Below, piece after piece: positions 28,586 through 39,478 of a stretch of DNA of 64,000 bases (positions are counted from its first letter, which is position 1; every line of letters begins with the position of its first letter). A program made the translations under genes and the position numbers. The DNA comes from Herbaspirillum aquaticum (GTDB taxonomy: Bacteria; Pseudomonadota; Gammaproteobacteria; Burkholderiales; Burkholderiaceae_D): NCBI RefSeq assembly GCF_002213425.1, contig NZ_NJGV01000029.1, positions 21,478 through 85,477 of the forward strand, given 5' to 3'. The notes under the pieces were generated by a model. It saw only the letters and a list, made by a program, of their open reading frames with translations, was not told where the DNA came from and ran no database searches.

Positions 28586-28885
28586 ATGAATTCCCCTCTC
28601 TCAACGGGTTACACGCGGCTGAGCCGCCCTGTTTTGCTGCGCTGGATCGCTGCCATGATCTTGCTGACGCTCGGCTGCTGGACCTGGCCGCACCTGCATG
28701 CGGCGACCACGGCCAAGCTGGCGATCTCGGTGCTGGTGGCCACGCGCTGCAATGTGGTGGTCAGCGTCATCAATGGTGTCGCTGCCGTGTCCAATACCTG
28801 TGGCGCGGTGCCCTCCGGCAGTCCCGACGGGCGTGCATTGCTGCTGGTGAACCAGCAGGAGCGTTCGGTGCTGGTGGTCTACTGA
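28586..28885 (+). CDS. Small exported protein of unknown function
   Basis: A 99-residue protein that I do not recognise. The N-terminus has a positively charged start and one hydrophobic segment (about residues 21-34, LLRWIAAMILLTLGCW) ending near LHAAT, which looks like a signal peptide or membrane anchor. The rest (about 40-99) is rich in Val, Ala and Ser with two cysteines that could form a disulphide (TRCNVVVSVINGVAAVSNTC). The ATG at 28586 follows CAAGGAG. The frame extends upstream to 28454 but through AT-rich, non-coding-looking sequence. It diverges from the signalling operon, and its AT-rich promoter suggests it is regulated or acquired. Confidence 0.55.
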   Translation: MNSPLSTGYTRLSRPVLLRWIAAMILLTLGCWTWPHLHAATTAKLAISVLVATRCNVVVSVINGVAAVSNTCGAVPSGSPDGRALLLVNQQERSVLVVY

Positions 28886-28908
28886 AGCGGGTGGCGCGCC
28901 AGCTGCTT

Positions 28909-30153
28909 TCACAGGCCTGCCAGCGGGGCAAGCGTGGCCGCCAGTACAGCCAGCAGCACAACCGCCCAAGACGGCCACTTGCGCCAGACCAGTGCCGCGA
29001 AGGCGACGATGGCAATGAGCAGGTCGCGCGCGCTGAAGATGGCGCTGGTCCAGACCGGCTGGTAGAGCGCCGCCAGCAGCAGTCCCACGACTGCGGCATT
29101 GACGCCAGCCAGCACCGCCTGCATCGCGGCCTGGCGACGCACGCCATCCCAGAACGGCAGCAGCCCGGTCACCAGCAGGAACGAGGGCGCAAAGATGGCC
29201 AGCAGGCACAGCAGGCCGCCGGCCACGCCGTTGGGCCAGGAGGACATTACCACCCCCAGATAGGCTGCCAGCGTGAAGAGCGGGCCGGGAATTGCCTGGG
29301 CCGCGCCATAGCCGGCCAGGAAGACGTCCTTGTTCACCCAGCCCGTGGGTACCAATTCGGCCTGCAACAGCGGCAGCACCACATGCCCGCCCCCGAAGAC
29401 CAGTGAGCCGACGCGATAGAAGATGTTGACCTGCTGCAGCCACGCCGCCGGATAGACCGCAGCCACCAGCGGTATGCCGGCCAGGAGGACGAAGAACAGC
29501 AGCAGGCAGGCGCGACCCGTACGGCGGCTGACCACCAGCGGCAGGTGTTCCTGCAGTGCAACCTGTGGTCCGTGCAGCAGCAGCCGTCCGGCCAGGCCGG
29601 CCGCCACGATCACTCCCAGCTGCACCAGGCTGCCCTGCAGCTGCCAGGCCGCCAGCGCAGCCAGCATCATGATGGCCAGCCGCACCGGTCCGCGGCACAG
29701 TGTCTGCGCCATCCCCCACACCGCCTGCGCCACGATGGCCACGGCCACGATCTTCAGGCCGTGCACCACGTCCCCGGAGAGCCAATGCGCATCCTCCAGC
29801 ACCGACAACGCTACCACCATCAGCAGCAGCGCGGAGGGCAGCGTAAAACCCAGCCAGGCCGCCAGGGCACCACGATAGCTGCCCCGGACCAGGCCGATGG
29901 CCAGTCCGACCTGGCTGCTGGAGGGGCCGGGCAGGAACTGGCACATGGCCACCAGGTCGGCATAGGTCTGTTCGGTCAGCCAGCGCCGCCGTGCCACGAA
30001 TTCATGGCGGAAGTAGCCGAGATGGGCGGCTGGCCCGCCAAAGGAGGTCAGTCCCAGTCGGAGGAAGATCATGAACAGGGACCAGGCAGACTGGCGGGGC
30101 GCGCTTGGCAAGGCAGAGTGAGCGGCGGGTACGGGAGCAGGGGAGGCAGGCAT
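28909..30153 (-). CDS. chrA: Chromate transporter (CHR family, long form)
   Basis: A 414-residue membrane protein made of two homologous CHR domains. The first begins at FLRLGLTSFGGPAAHLGYF and the second at FYRVGSLVFGGGHVVLPLL, the paired motifs of the family, each followed by a PGP motif (FLPGPSSSQ and AIPGPLFT). Long CHR proteins export chromate using the proton gradient; some relatives handle other anions. The ATG at 30153 is preferred over the earlier start at 30333 because the extra 60 residues are not membrane-like and do not match the family. It is the last gene of the block between tgt and yajC. Confidence 0.87.
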   Translation of the reverse strand: MPASPAPVPAAHSALPSAPRQSAWSLFMIFLRLGLTSFGGPAAHLGYFRHEFVARRRWLTEQTYADLVAMCQFLPGPSSSQVGLAIGLVRGSYRGALAAWLGFTLPSALLLMVVALSVLEDAHWLSGDVVHGLKIVAVAIVAQAVWGMAQTLCRGPVRLAIMMLAALAAWQLQGSLVQLGVIVAAGLAGRLLLHGPQVALQEHLPLVVSRRTGRACLLLFFVLLAGIPLVAAVYPAAWLQQVNIFYRVGSLVFGGGHVVLPLLQAELVPTGWVNKDVFLAGYGAAQAIPGPLFTLAAYLGVVMSSWPNGVAGGLLCLLAIFAPSFLLVTGLLPFWDGVRRQAAMQAVLAGVNAAVVGLLLAALYQPVWTSAIFSARDLLIAIVAFAALVWRKWPSWAVVLLAVLAATLAPLAGL

Positions 30154-30367
30154 GCGGTGGTCGGGGCAGGGTGTCCGGGGAGTCCGGGTGGCGCCTATAT
30201 TAGAGGCGGCTTGAGGGCGAAATGAAGTTTTTTTCATGCTGCCAGCCATTTCATGCGGGATACGCCGCTTTTTCAGTCTGCGCAGGTGATAAAAAAGCCC
30301 GATTTTGCCCGGTTCCCCCTTGATCTGCGGCAATGCATCCCGATTTGGCGGTTTGGTGCCTGCGCAG

Positions 30368-30376
30368 TGCTAGAAT
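30368..30376 (+). promoter_or_regulatory. Extended -10 promoter of yajC-secDF
   Basis: TGCTAGAAT is an extended -10 element (TGn-TAGAAT) 37 bp before the yajC start. A possible -35, TTGGCG (30345-30350), is 20 bp upstream, longer than ideal. Confidence 0.5.
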
Positions 30377-30412
30377 GCAGGGCTATTTTTCAATCAACCT
30401 TTGGAGCCTTAC

Positions 30413-30745
30413 GTGTTTATTTCCGACGCATACGCGCAAACGGCCGCAGCAGCCCCTGGTGGCGCGATGGGCAACCTGGCCAGCTTCCTGCCGATCATCC
30501 TGATGTTCGTGGTCCTGTATTTCCTGATGATCCGCCCGCAGATGAAGCGTCAGAAAGAACAGAAAGCCATGATGGACGCACTGGGCAAGGGCGACGAAGT
30601 CGTCACCTCCGGTGGTCTCTTGGGCCGCATCACCAAGGTGGCCGATGGCTACATTACCATCGAAGTCTCCGAAGGCACCGAAGTCATCGTGCAAAAGGGC
30701 GCTGTCACCACCCTGCTGCCCAAGGGCACCATCAAGGGCCTGTAA
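30413..30745 (+). CDS. yajC: Preprotein translocase subunit YajC
   Basis: A 110-residue inner-membrane protein. An N-terminal membrane helix (about residues 21-40, ASFLPIILMFVVLYFLMIRPQ) with the family motif RPQMKRQKEQ is followed by a small beta-rich domain (VVTSGGLLGRITKV). It associates with SecDF. GTG at 30413 is chosen as the start: the in-frame TTG at 30401 belongs to the TTGGAG ribosome binding site itself. secD follows after 164 bp. Confidence 0.93.
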   Translation: MFISDAYAQTAAAAPGGAMGNLASFLPIILMFVVLYFLMIRPQMKRQKEQKAMMDALGKGDEVVTSGGLLGRITKVADGYITIEVSEGTEVIVQKGAVTTLLPKGTIKGL

Positions 30746-30782
30746 TCGGCCTCACCGGTTGGCCGGCCTGAACCGGCGAACC

Positions 30783-30809
30783 CATGGGCGCATCGCTGAT
30801 GCGCCCATG
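30783..30809 (+). other. Perfect 12-bp hairpin between yajC and secD
   Basis: CATGGGCGCATC and GATGCGCCCATG form a perfect stem around GCT. There is no T-run, so full termination is unlikely; it could attenuate or process the mRNA and set yajC above secDF. Confidence 0.55.
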
Positions 30810-30909
30810 TCGTTAGAACGGCGCGCAGAAACTTCCGGTTCCTGGCGAGCGTTCTGAACAGGGTGGCAGGTCCCTGCCGCCCTCTCCCGCAAGCAAGAAG
30901 CACAAGACC

Positions 30910-32814
30910 ATGAATCGTTACTCTCTCTGGAAATACGCACTGATCGTCCTGGCCCTGCTGTTCGGCGTGATCTATACCGTCCCGAACTTCTTCGGCGAAT
31001 CCCCCGCGGTACAGATCAGCAGTGCCAAGTCGACCCTGAAGGTCGAGCCTGCCGTGGCCGGCCGTGTCGATCAGATCCTGAAACAAGGCAATCTCGGCGC
31101 AGAGAGCGTGGCGTTCGACAATGCCGGTTCGCAGCCGTCGGTGCGTGCCCGCTTTGCCACCACCGACATCCAGTTCAAGGCCAAGGCCCTGCTGGAGAAG
31201 GAACTCAACACCGACCCCAGCGACCCGACCTACATCGTCGCCTTCAACCTGCTGCCCAACACCCCGCAATGGCTGCAAAGCCTGCACGCCTTCCCGATGT
31301 ACCTGGGCCTGGACTTGCGCGGCGGCGTGCACTTCCTGATGCAGGTCGACATCAAGGCGGTCCTGAACAAGCGCTTGCAAGGCATGCAAGCGAGCGTGCG
31401 CAGCCTGCTGCGTGACAAGAACATCCGCCACAGCGGCATCAACCGCTCCGGCGACAGCATCGAGATTTCCTTCCGCGATGCCGATACCCGCAACAAGGCC
31501 CGCGCCGCCCTGGGCGAACTGCAGGAAATGCTGCTCACCGACGCCGGCAGCGGCGATGACCTCAAGCTCATCGCCACCCTGCGTCCGGAAGCCCTGAAGC
31601 AGACCCAGGAAGACGGCGTCAAGCAGAACATCAGTACCCTGTCCAAGCGCGTCAACGAACTGGGCGTGGCCGAGCCGCTGATCCAGCGCCAGGGCGCCGA
31701 CCGCATCGTGGTCGAGCTGCCGGGCGTGCAGGACGTCTCGCGCGCCAAGGACATCATCGGCCGTACCGCCACCCTGGAAGTGCGCATGGTCGATGAGAGC
31801 GTGGTGCGCGGCACCGAAGAAACCTCGGCCATCCCCTTCGGCTCCGAACTGTTCAAGATCGGCAAGGGCGCGCCCGTGGTCCTGAACAAGGAACCGGTGC
31901 TGACCGGCGACTACATCTCCAACGCCTCGGCCAGCTTCGATGAAAACCACCAGCCGGCGGTGAGCATCGACTTGAACGGCGATGGCGGCCGCAAGATGCG
32001 CGAAGCCACCCGTGACAAGGTCGGCAAAGCCATGGCCATCGTCCTGTTCGAAAAGGGCAAGGGCGAAGTCCTGACCGTAGCCACCATCCGCTCCGAACTG
32101 GGTTCGCGCTTCCAGATCACCGGCATGGGTTCGCCCGAAGCCGCCAGCGACCTGGCCCTGCTGCTGCGTGCCGGTTCGCTGGCCGCACCGATGGACATCA
32201 TCGAAGAGCGCACCATCGGCCCGCAACTGGGTGCCGACAACATCAAGAAGGGCTTTGATTCGGTGCTGTATGGCTTCCTGGCCATGGCCGTCTTCATGGT
32301 GATCTACTACCAGCTGTTCGGTTTCTTCAGCGCCCTGGCGCTGTCGGTGAACGTGCTGCTGCTGGTGGCGCTGCTGTCCACGCTGCAGGTCACGCTGACC
32401 CTGCCGGGTATTGCCGCCATCGCGCTGGCGCTCGGTATGGCGATCGACTCCAACGTGCTGATCAACGAACGCATCCGTGAGGAACTGCGCGCAGGCAATT
32501 CGCCGCAGGCAGCCATTGCTGCCGGTTTCGATCGCGCGTGGGCGACCATCCTGGACTCCAACGTGACCACCCTGATCGCCGGCCTGGCGCTGCTGATCTT
32601 CGGTTCCGGCGCGATTCGCGGCTTTGCCGTGGTGCACTGCCTGGGCATCCTGACCTCGATGTTCTCGGCCGTGTTCTTCTCGCGCGGCGTGGTCAACCTC
32701 TGGTATGGCCGCAAGAAGCGCCTGTCCGGCCTGGCCATCGGCCAGATCTGGAAGCCCGAGGGTGACGTGCTCTCGACCTCCGGCAAGGCACAGGCCAAGC
32801 GCGACGCCAAGTAA
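30910..32814 (+). CDS. secD: Protein translocase subunit SecD
   Basis: A 634-residue RND-family membrane protein. It has an N-terminal transmembrane helix (about 7-25), a large periplasmic P1 region (including YLGLDLRGGVHFLMQVD) and five C-terminal helices (about 445-610, with the conserved AIALALGMAIDSNVLINERIREEL). SecDF uses the proton gradient to pull proteins released by SecYEG into the periplasm. It is 70 bp upstream of secF. The length is normal for betaproteobacteria. Confidence 0.97.
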   Translation: MNRYSLWKYALIVLALLFGVIYTVPNFFGESPAVQISSAKSTLKVEPAVAGRVDQILKQGNLGAESVAFDNAGSQPSVRARFATTDIQFKAKALLEKELNTDPSDPTYIVAFNLLPNTPQWLQSLHAFPMYLGLDLRGGVHFLMQVDIKAVLNKRLQGMQASVRSLLRDKNIRHSGINRSGDSIEISFRDADTRNKARAALGELQEMLLTDAGSGDDLKLIATLRPEALKQTQEDGVKQNISTLSKRVNELGVAEPLIQRQGADRIVVELPGVQDVSRAKDIIGRTATLEVRMVDESVVRGTEETSAIPFGSELFKIGKGAPVVLNKEPVLTGDYISNASASFDENHQPAVSIDLNGDGGRKMREATRDKVGKAMAIVLFEKGKGEVLTVATIRSELGSRFQITGMGSPEAASDLALLLRAGSLAAPMDIIEERTIGPQLGADNIKKGFDSVLYGFLAMAVFMVIYYQLFGFFSALALSVNVLLLVALLSTLQVTLTLPGIAAIALALGMAIDSNVLINERIREELRAGNSPQAAIAAGFDRAWATILDSNVTTLIAGLALLIFGSGAIRGFAVVHCLGILTSMFSAVFFSRGVVNLWYGRKKRLSGLAIGQIWKPEGDVLSTSGKAQAKRDAK

Positions 32815-32884
32815 TCATCAGCAGCACAGCCAGATTTGAGCCGGGCGCCCCGTTGAAGGCGGCGCCGGCACCGAAAGGATAGTG

Positions 32885-33829
32885 ATGGAATTTTTCCGCA
32901 TCAAAAAAGACATTCCCTTCATGCGTCATGCCCTGATCTTCAATGCGATCTCGGCACTGACCTTCGTGGCCGCGGTGTTCTTCCTGTTCTCCAAGGGATT
33001 GCACTTCTCCATCGAATTCACCGGCGGCACGGTCATGGAAGTGGCCTACAACAAGCCGGCTGACCTGGAGAAGATCCGCAAGTCCATTGAGGGACTGGGT
33101 TACCGCGACACCCTGGTGCAAAGCTTCGGCACTGCCCAGGACGTCATGATCCGCCTGCCCGCCCAAGCCGGCGTGAACGCCAGCCAGCAGAGCGAGAAGG
33201 TCAATGCCGCCCTGAAGGCTGATGATCCGGACGTGCGCCTGCAGCGCGTGGAATTCGTCGGTCCCCAGGTGGGTGACGAGCTGGCCCATGATGGCCTGCT
33301 GGCCCTGGGCATGGTGGTGCTGGGCATCGTGATCTACCTGGCCTTCCGCTTCGAATGGAAGTTCGCGGTGGCGGCAGTGATCGCCAACCTGCACGACATC
33401 ATCATCATCCTGGGCTTCTTCGCCTTCTTCCAGTGGGAGTTCTCGCTCACGGTGCTGGCCGCCATCCTGGCCGTGCTGGGTTACTCGGTCAACGAGTCGG
33501 TGGTGGTGTTCGACCGGGTGCGCGAAGCCTTCCGGGACCGCCGCTTCGGCAAGCTCTCCGCGCCCGAAGTACTGAACCACGCGATCACCAGCACCATGTC
33601 GCGTACCGTCATCACCCACGGCAGCACGGAAATGATGGTGCTGGCGATGTTCTTCTTCGGTGGCCCGACGCTGCACTATTTTGCGCTGGCGCTGACCATC
33701 GGCATCCTGTTCGGTATCTATTCGTCGGTGTTCGTGGCGGCAGCCCTGGCCATGTGGCTGGGCGTGAAGCGCGAAGACCTGATCAAGCCGGTCAAGGTCA
33801 AGGACGAGAACGGCGGCGCAGTGGTCTGA
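32885..33829 (+). CDS. secF: Protein translocase subunit SecF
   Basis: A 314-residue partner of SecD with six membrane helices. The N-terminal part has GLHFSIEFTGGTVMEV (the D/E-F-x-G-G motif), and the membrane core has LGYSVNESVVVFDRVREAFR. The ATG at 32885 is chosen; a GTG three bases earlier (32882) is in frame. A Rho-independent terminator follows, so yajC-secD-secF is one unit. Confidence 0.97.
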   Translation: MEFFRIKKDIPFMRHALIFNAISALTFVAAVFFLFSKGLHFSIEFTGGTVMEVAYNKPADLEKIRKSIEGLGYRDTLVQSFGTAQDVMIRLPAQAGVNASQQSEKVNAALKADDPDVRLQRVEFVGPQVGDELAHDGLLALGMVVLGIVIYLAFRFEWKFAVAAVIANLHDIIIILGFFAFFQWEFSLTVLAAILAVLGYSVNESVVVFDRVREAFRDRRFGKLSAPEVLNHAITSTMSRTVITHGSTEMMVLAMFFFGGPTLHYFALALTIGILFGIYSSVFVAAALAMWLGVKREDLIKPVKVKDENGGAVV

Positions 33830-33856
33830 TTCCCGGATTCAACTGCGTTGCACAGG

Positions 33857-33889
33857 AAGGGCCGCCGCGTTCGCGCAGCGGCCCTTTTT
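33857..33889 (+). terminator. Terminator of yajC-secDF
   Basis: GGGCCGC (33859-33865) pairs with GCGGCCC (33878-33884), followed by TTTTT. Confidence 0.85.
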
Positions 33890-33962
33890 CATGAGAGGCC
33901 CGCAAAGGCGGGATAATGCGGCAGTTCATCACTGCACATCACGGCATTCCAGATTTTTCATC

Positions 33963-34811
33963 ATGACCCCATCCATCGATCTGAACGATATCGACTATGA
34001 ACGCCGCTTCGGCGGTGTGGCACGTCTCTATGGCGCGGCCGGCTTGCAAGCTTTCCGCCAGGCGCGCGTATGCGTGGTCGGGGTCGGCGGCGTAGGCTCG
34101 TGGATCGTCGAGGCGCTGGCCCGCAGCGCCATCGGCCACCTGACCCTGATCGACCTGGACAACCTGGCCGAATCCAACGTCAATCGCCAGATCCATGCGC
34201 TCACCGGCACGCTGGGACAGGCCAAGGTGACGGCCCTGCACGAGCGCATCAGGCAGATCAATCCGACCTGCGTGGTCACCGAGGTGGAGGATTTCGTCGA
34301 TCCGGAGAACGTGGAGCAGATGCTGGGCGGCGGCCGTTTCGATTACGTCATCGACGCCATCGACAACGTCCCGGCCAAGGTGGCCATGATCGCCTGGTGC
34401 CGCCAGAACGGCATGCCCATGGTCACCATCGGCAGCGCCGGCGGGCAGATCGATCCGACCCAAATCGAGATCCGTGATCTCTGCCGCACCGAGCAGGAAC
34501 CGCTGCTGGCCAAGGTGCGCAAGCGCCTGCGCTCACAGCATGGTTTCCCGCGCGGGACCAAGAACAAATTCCACATTGACGCCGTGTTCTCCACCGAACC
34601 GCTGCGTTTCCCTGAACTGGCCGAGGGCGAGGCCTGCGAGATCGCACCGGGTGAAGACCTGGATGTGGGCGAGGATGCCGCCGACAGCACGCAAGCCGGC
34701 GTGACAGGATTGAATTGCGCCGGTTTCGGCTCGGCCATGGTGGTCACGGCCAGCTTCGGCCTGGTGGCCGCAGCGCATGTCCTGAAAAAGCTGGCCGGGA
34801 AGGCCAGCTGA
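33963..34811 (+). CDS. tcdA: tRNA threonylcarbamoyladenosine dehydratase TcdA
   Basis: A 282-residue ThiF/E1-like enzyme that cyclises t6A37 of tRNA to ct6A with ATP. The nucleotide-binding GVGGVGSWIVEALARSAIG, the DLDNLAESNVNRQ stretch and the conserved arginines at the start (DYERRFGGVARLYG) fit the CsdL/TcdA family. The ATG at 33963 matches family starts. It stands alone, 20 bp before the convergent DMT transporter gene. Confidence 0.93.
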   Translation: MTPSIDLNDIDYERRFGGVARLYGAAGLQAFRQARVCVVGVGGVGSWIVEALARSAIGHLTLIDLDNLAESNVNRQIHALTGTLGQAKVTALHERIRQINPTCVVTEVEDFVDPENVEQMLGGGRFDYVIDAIDNVPAKVAMIAWCRQNGMPMVTIGSAGGQIDPTQIEIRDLCRTEQEPLLAKVRKRLRSQHGFPRGTKNKFHIDAVFSTEPLRFPELAEGEACEIAPGEDLDVGEDAADSTQAGVTGLNCAGFGSAMVVTASFGLVAAAHVLKKLAGKAS

Positions 34812-34830
34812 CAAAAGGGGCGGGGCCAGC

Positions 34831-35769
34831 TCAGTGCCCGCCGCCCTCATCGACCCGGTGCGCGGACACGCACAGCAGCACGCTGACGGTGACCAGCACC
34901 ATGGCTGCGATCTCCAGCAGGGTCGGCCAGCGCTGTTCCCAGAGGAAGCCGTAGAGCAGGGCGAAGAGGGTCTCGAACAGGATCATCTGGCCGATCATGG
35001 TCAGCGGCAGCAGGCGGCTGGCCTTGTTCCAGCAGGCATTGCCGAACAACGAGGCAAAGATGGCCACGCCCGCCGACACCGCCACGAAATGCATCCACTC
35101 GCTGCCCGGATGCGGCTGCAGCATCACCGTGAAGGCGGGCACTGCGATGAACAGCGACAGCAGCCCCGTGACCACACCGATCAGCAGGTTCCAGTCATGC
35201 GCAGAAACTTCATGCAGGCGTCCCAGCCAGCGGCTGTTGCCGACCGCATAGGTCGTCCAGGAGACCAATGCGGCCAGGGCGCAGAAGAAGCCGATGATAC
35301 TTTGCTTCATATCGCCTCCAGCCGACCCGGCCAGCGACTGCCAGGCGACGCAGGCAATCCCCGCCAGGCCCAGCCCCAGCGACGGCGCCAGCTTGCGCAG
35401 CGAGACCGCGCCATGCCCGCGGCTGCCGATGATGCTCACCGCCACCGGCAGGAAGCCGATCACCAGCGAAGTCATCGCCATGCCGCCCAGTTGCACGGCA
35501 CTGGCCAGGAAGACGTAATACACCACGTTGCCCAGGAGGCTCAGCCACACCAGCGCGCGCCATTCAGCGCGGCCCAGGTGGGGCAGCAGCTTCCTGATGC
35601 GCGGTGCGATCAGCAGTGCGGCGAACAGTCCATAGGCGAGATAGCGCCCGGCCGTCAGTTGCCAGGGCGAGAAGGCGCGGGTCAGTTCAGGTGCGAGGAA
35701 CACCAGGCCCCAGGCCGCACCGGCCAGTGCGCCATAGAAGATGCCTTGCAGGATCGCGTTGGAACTCAT
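34831..35769 (-). CDS. EamA/DMT-superfamily transporter
   Basis: A 312-residue protein with about ten hydrophobic helices in two EamA halves (about 5-140 and 158-300). Members export amino acids, metabolites or drugs; nothing in the sequence fixes the substrate. It is convergent with tcdA and lies downstream of the DUF4337 gene, from which it is separated by that gene's terminator. Confidence 0.85.
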   Translation of the reverse strand: MSSNAILQGIFYGALAGAAWGLVFLAPELTRAFSPWQLTAGRYLAYGLFAALLIAPRIRKLLPHLGRAEWRALVWLSLLGNVVYYVFLASAVQLGGMAMTSLVIGFLPVAVSIIGSRGHGAVSLRKLAPSLGLGLAGIACVAWQSLAGSAGGDMKQSIIGFFCALAALVSWTTYAVGNSRWLGRLHEVSAHDWNLLIGVVTGLLSLFIAVPAFTVMLQPHPGSEWMHFVAVSAGVAIFASLFGNACWNKASRLLPLTMIGQMILFETLFALLYGFLWEQRWPTLLEIAAMVLVTVSVLLCVSAHRVDEGGGH

Positions 35770-35875
35770 CGGGAATCAAAGCCAGCCATGTTGCGAAGTG
35801 GGGCAGTATGCCGCAGCGGGCGCAGGAAGGATTGTTGCAGGCTACGGATTTCTTGTGGCGGGCGAGGGCGGAAAC

Positions 35876-35902
35876 GAAAACGCCGGCATGACGCCGGCGT
35901 TT
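35876..35902 (-). terminator. Terminator of the DUF4337 gene
   Basis: AAACGCCGGC (35878-35887) and GCCGGCGTTT (35893-35902) form a 10-bp stem; on the minus strand it runs into TTTTC. Confidence 0.75.
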
Positions 35903-35922
35903 GCCTGCAACCAGCGTGACCG

Positions 35923-36483
35923 TCAGACGATGGCGCCGAACAGGCCCGCACCGATAAAGGCCAGCGCCACCACGCCAATACCCATCGACAGGTAGGCCAG
36001 CACGGCGACGCCCGTGATGATGGTGGCCGACGCCAGGACGATGGCCACTTGCAGCATACCCGCGGCCATTTCCATCTTCTCGTATTTCTCCATGTAGGCA
36101 TGCGCCTCATGCTCGGCTGCGCGCGCCTTGTGGGACAGCTCCTTCTTGCCTTCGCCGCTCTTCTCGTCGCTGTCGTAATGGGCGATGGCGTCGTCGAGCT
36201 TGGCCACGGCCGCGCTGATGCGTTCATCCTTGGGATTGCCCAGCAGGGTCAGTTGCTGCTTGGCCAGCTGCGCCGCATTGCCGCGTACCGACTTGGCCTG
36301 GAAGAAGGACCACAGGTTGGCCGCCTCCTGATGCTTCAGGATGACTTCGGTCTGGTACGACTTGGACAGGGTTTCGGTAATGGCCAGCACCAGCGCCAGG
36401 ATGGCGATGAGCAGGGCCAGCTTCTTGTTGCCGGAGGCATGGGCGTGCTCGGCGTGTTCCAGGTTTTCGGTGGTTTCCGTCAT
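35923..36483 (-). CDS. DUF4337 membrane protein
   Basis: A 186-residue protein with the DUF4337 layout: a short hydrophilic N-terminus, one membrane helix (about 20-38, LALLIAILALVLAITETL), a central helical hydrophilic part (QTEVILKHQEAANLWSFFQAK and the Lys/Glu-rich region) and two C-terminal membrane helices (about 138-182). The function of the family is unknown. The start MTETTENLEHAEHAH at 36483 is preferred; the upstream 32 residues look non-coding. It is transcribed away from katG. Confidence 0.75.
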   Translation of the reverse strand: MTETTENLEHAEHAHASGNKKLALLIAILALVLAITETLSKSYQTEVILKHQEAANLWSFFQAKSVRGNAAQLAKQQLTLLGNPKDERISAAVAKLDDAIAHYDSDEKSGEGKKELSHKARAAEHEAHAYMEKYEKMEMAAGMLQVAIVLASATIITGVAVLAYLSMGIGVVALAFIGAGLFGAIV

Positions 36484-39313
<2,830 letters not shown>

Positions 39314-39355
39314 GCAGCAAAGCAGCAACGCAGTCAGGCAGTGAAGCGATGAACG

Positions 39356-39383
39356 ACGGCGGGCCGCAAGGCTCGCCGTTTTT
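39356..39383 (+). terminator. Terminator of katG
   Basis: ACGGCGGGCC (39356-39365) pairs with GGCTCGCCGT (39370-39379; one G-T pair) around GCAA, followed by a T-run. Confidence 0.85.
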
Positions 39384-39478
39384 CTTTGCGTGCGCGCATG
39401 TCATGGAGATGTCACGGAGTACGTCGGCGCAGGGGCTATAGTGGCGTTCGGTCTTTTTCTTCACCTGCGAGGCGCACG

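Noticed and set aside
30649..32637. A 662-codon open frame opposite yajC-secD
   Set aside because: Antisense shadow of a highly conserved gene; no ribosome binding site and no recognisable family.
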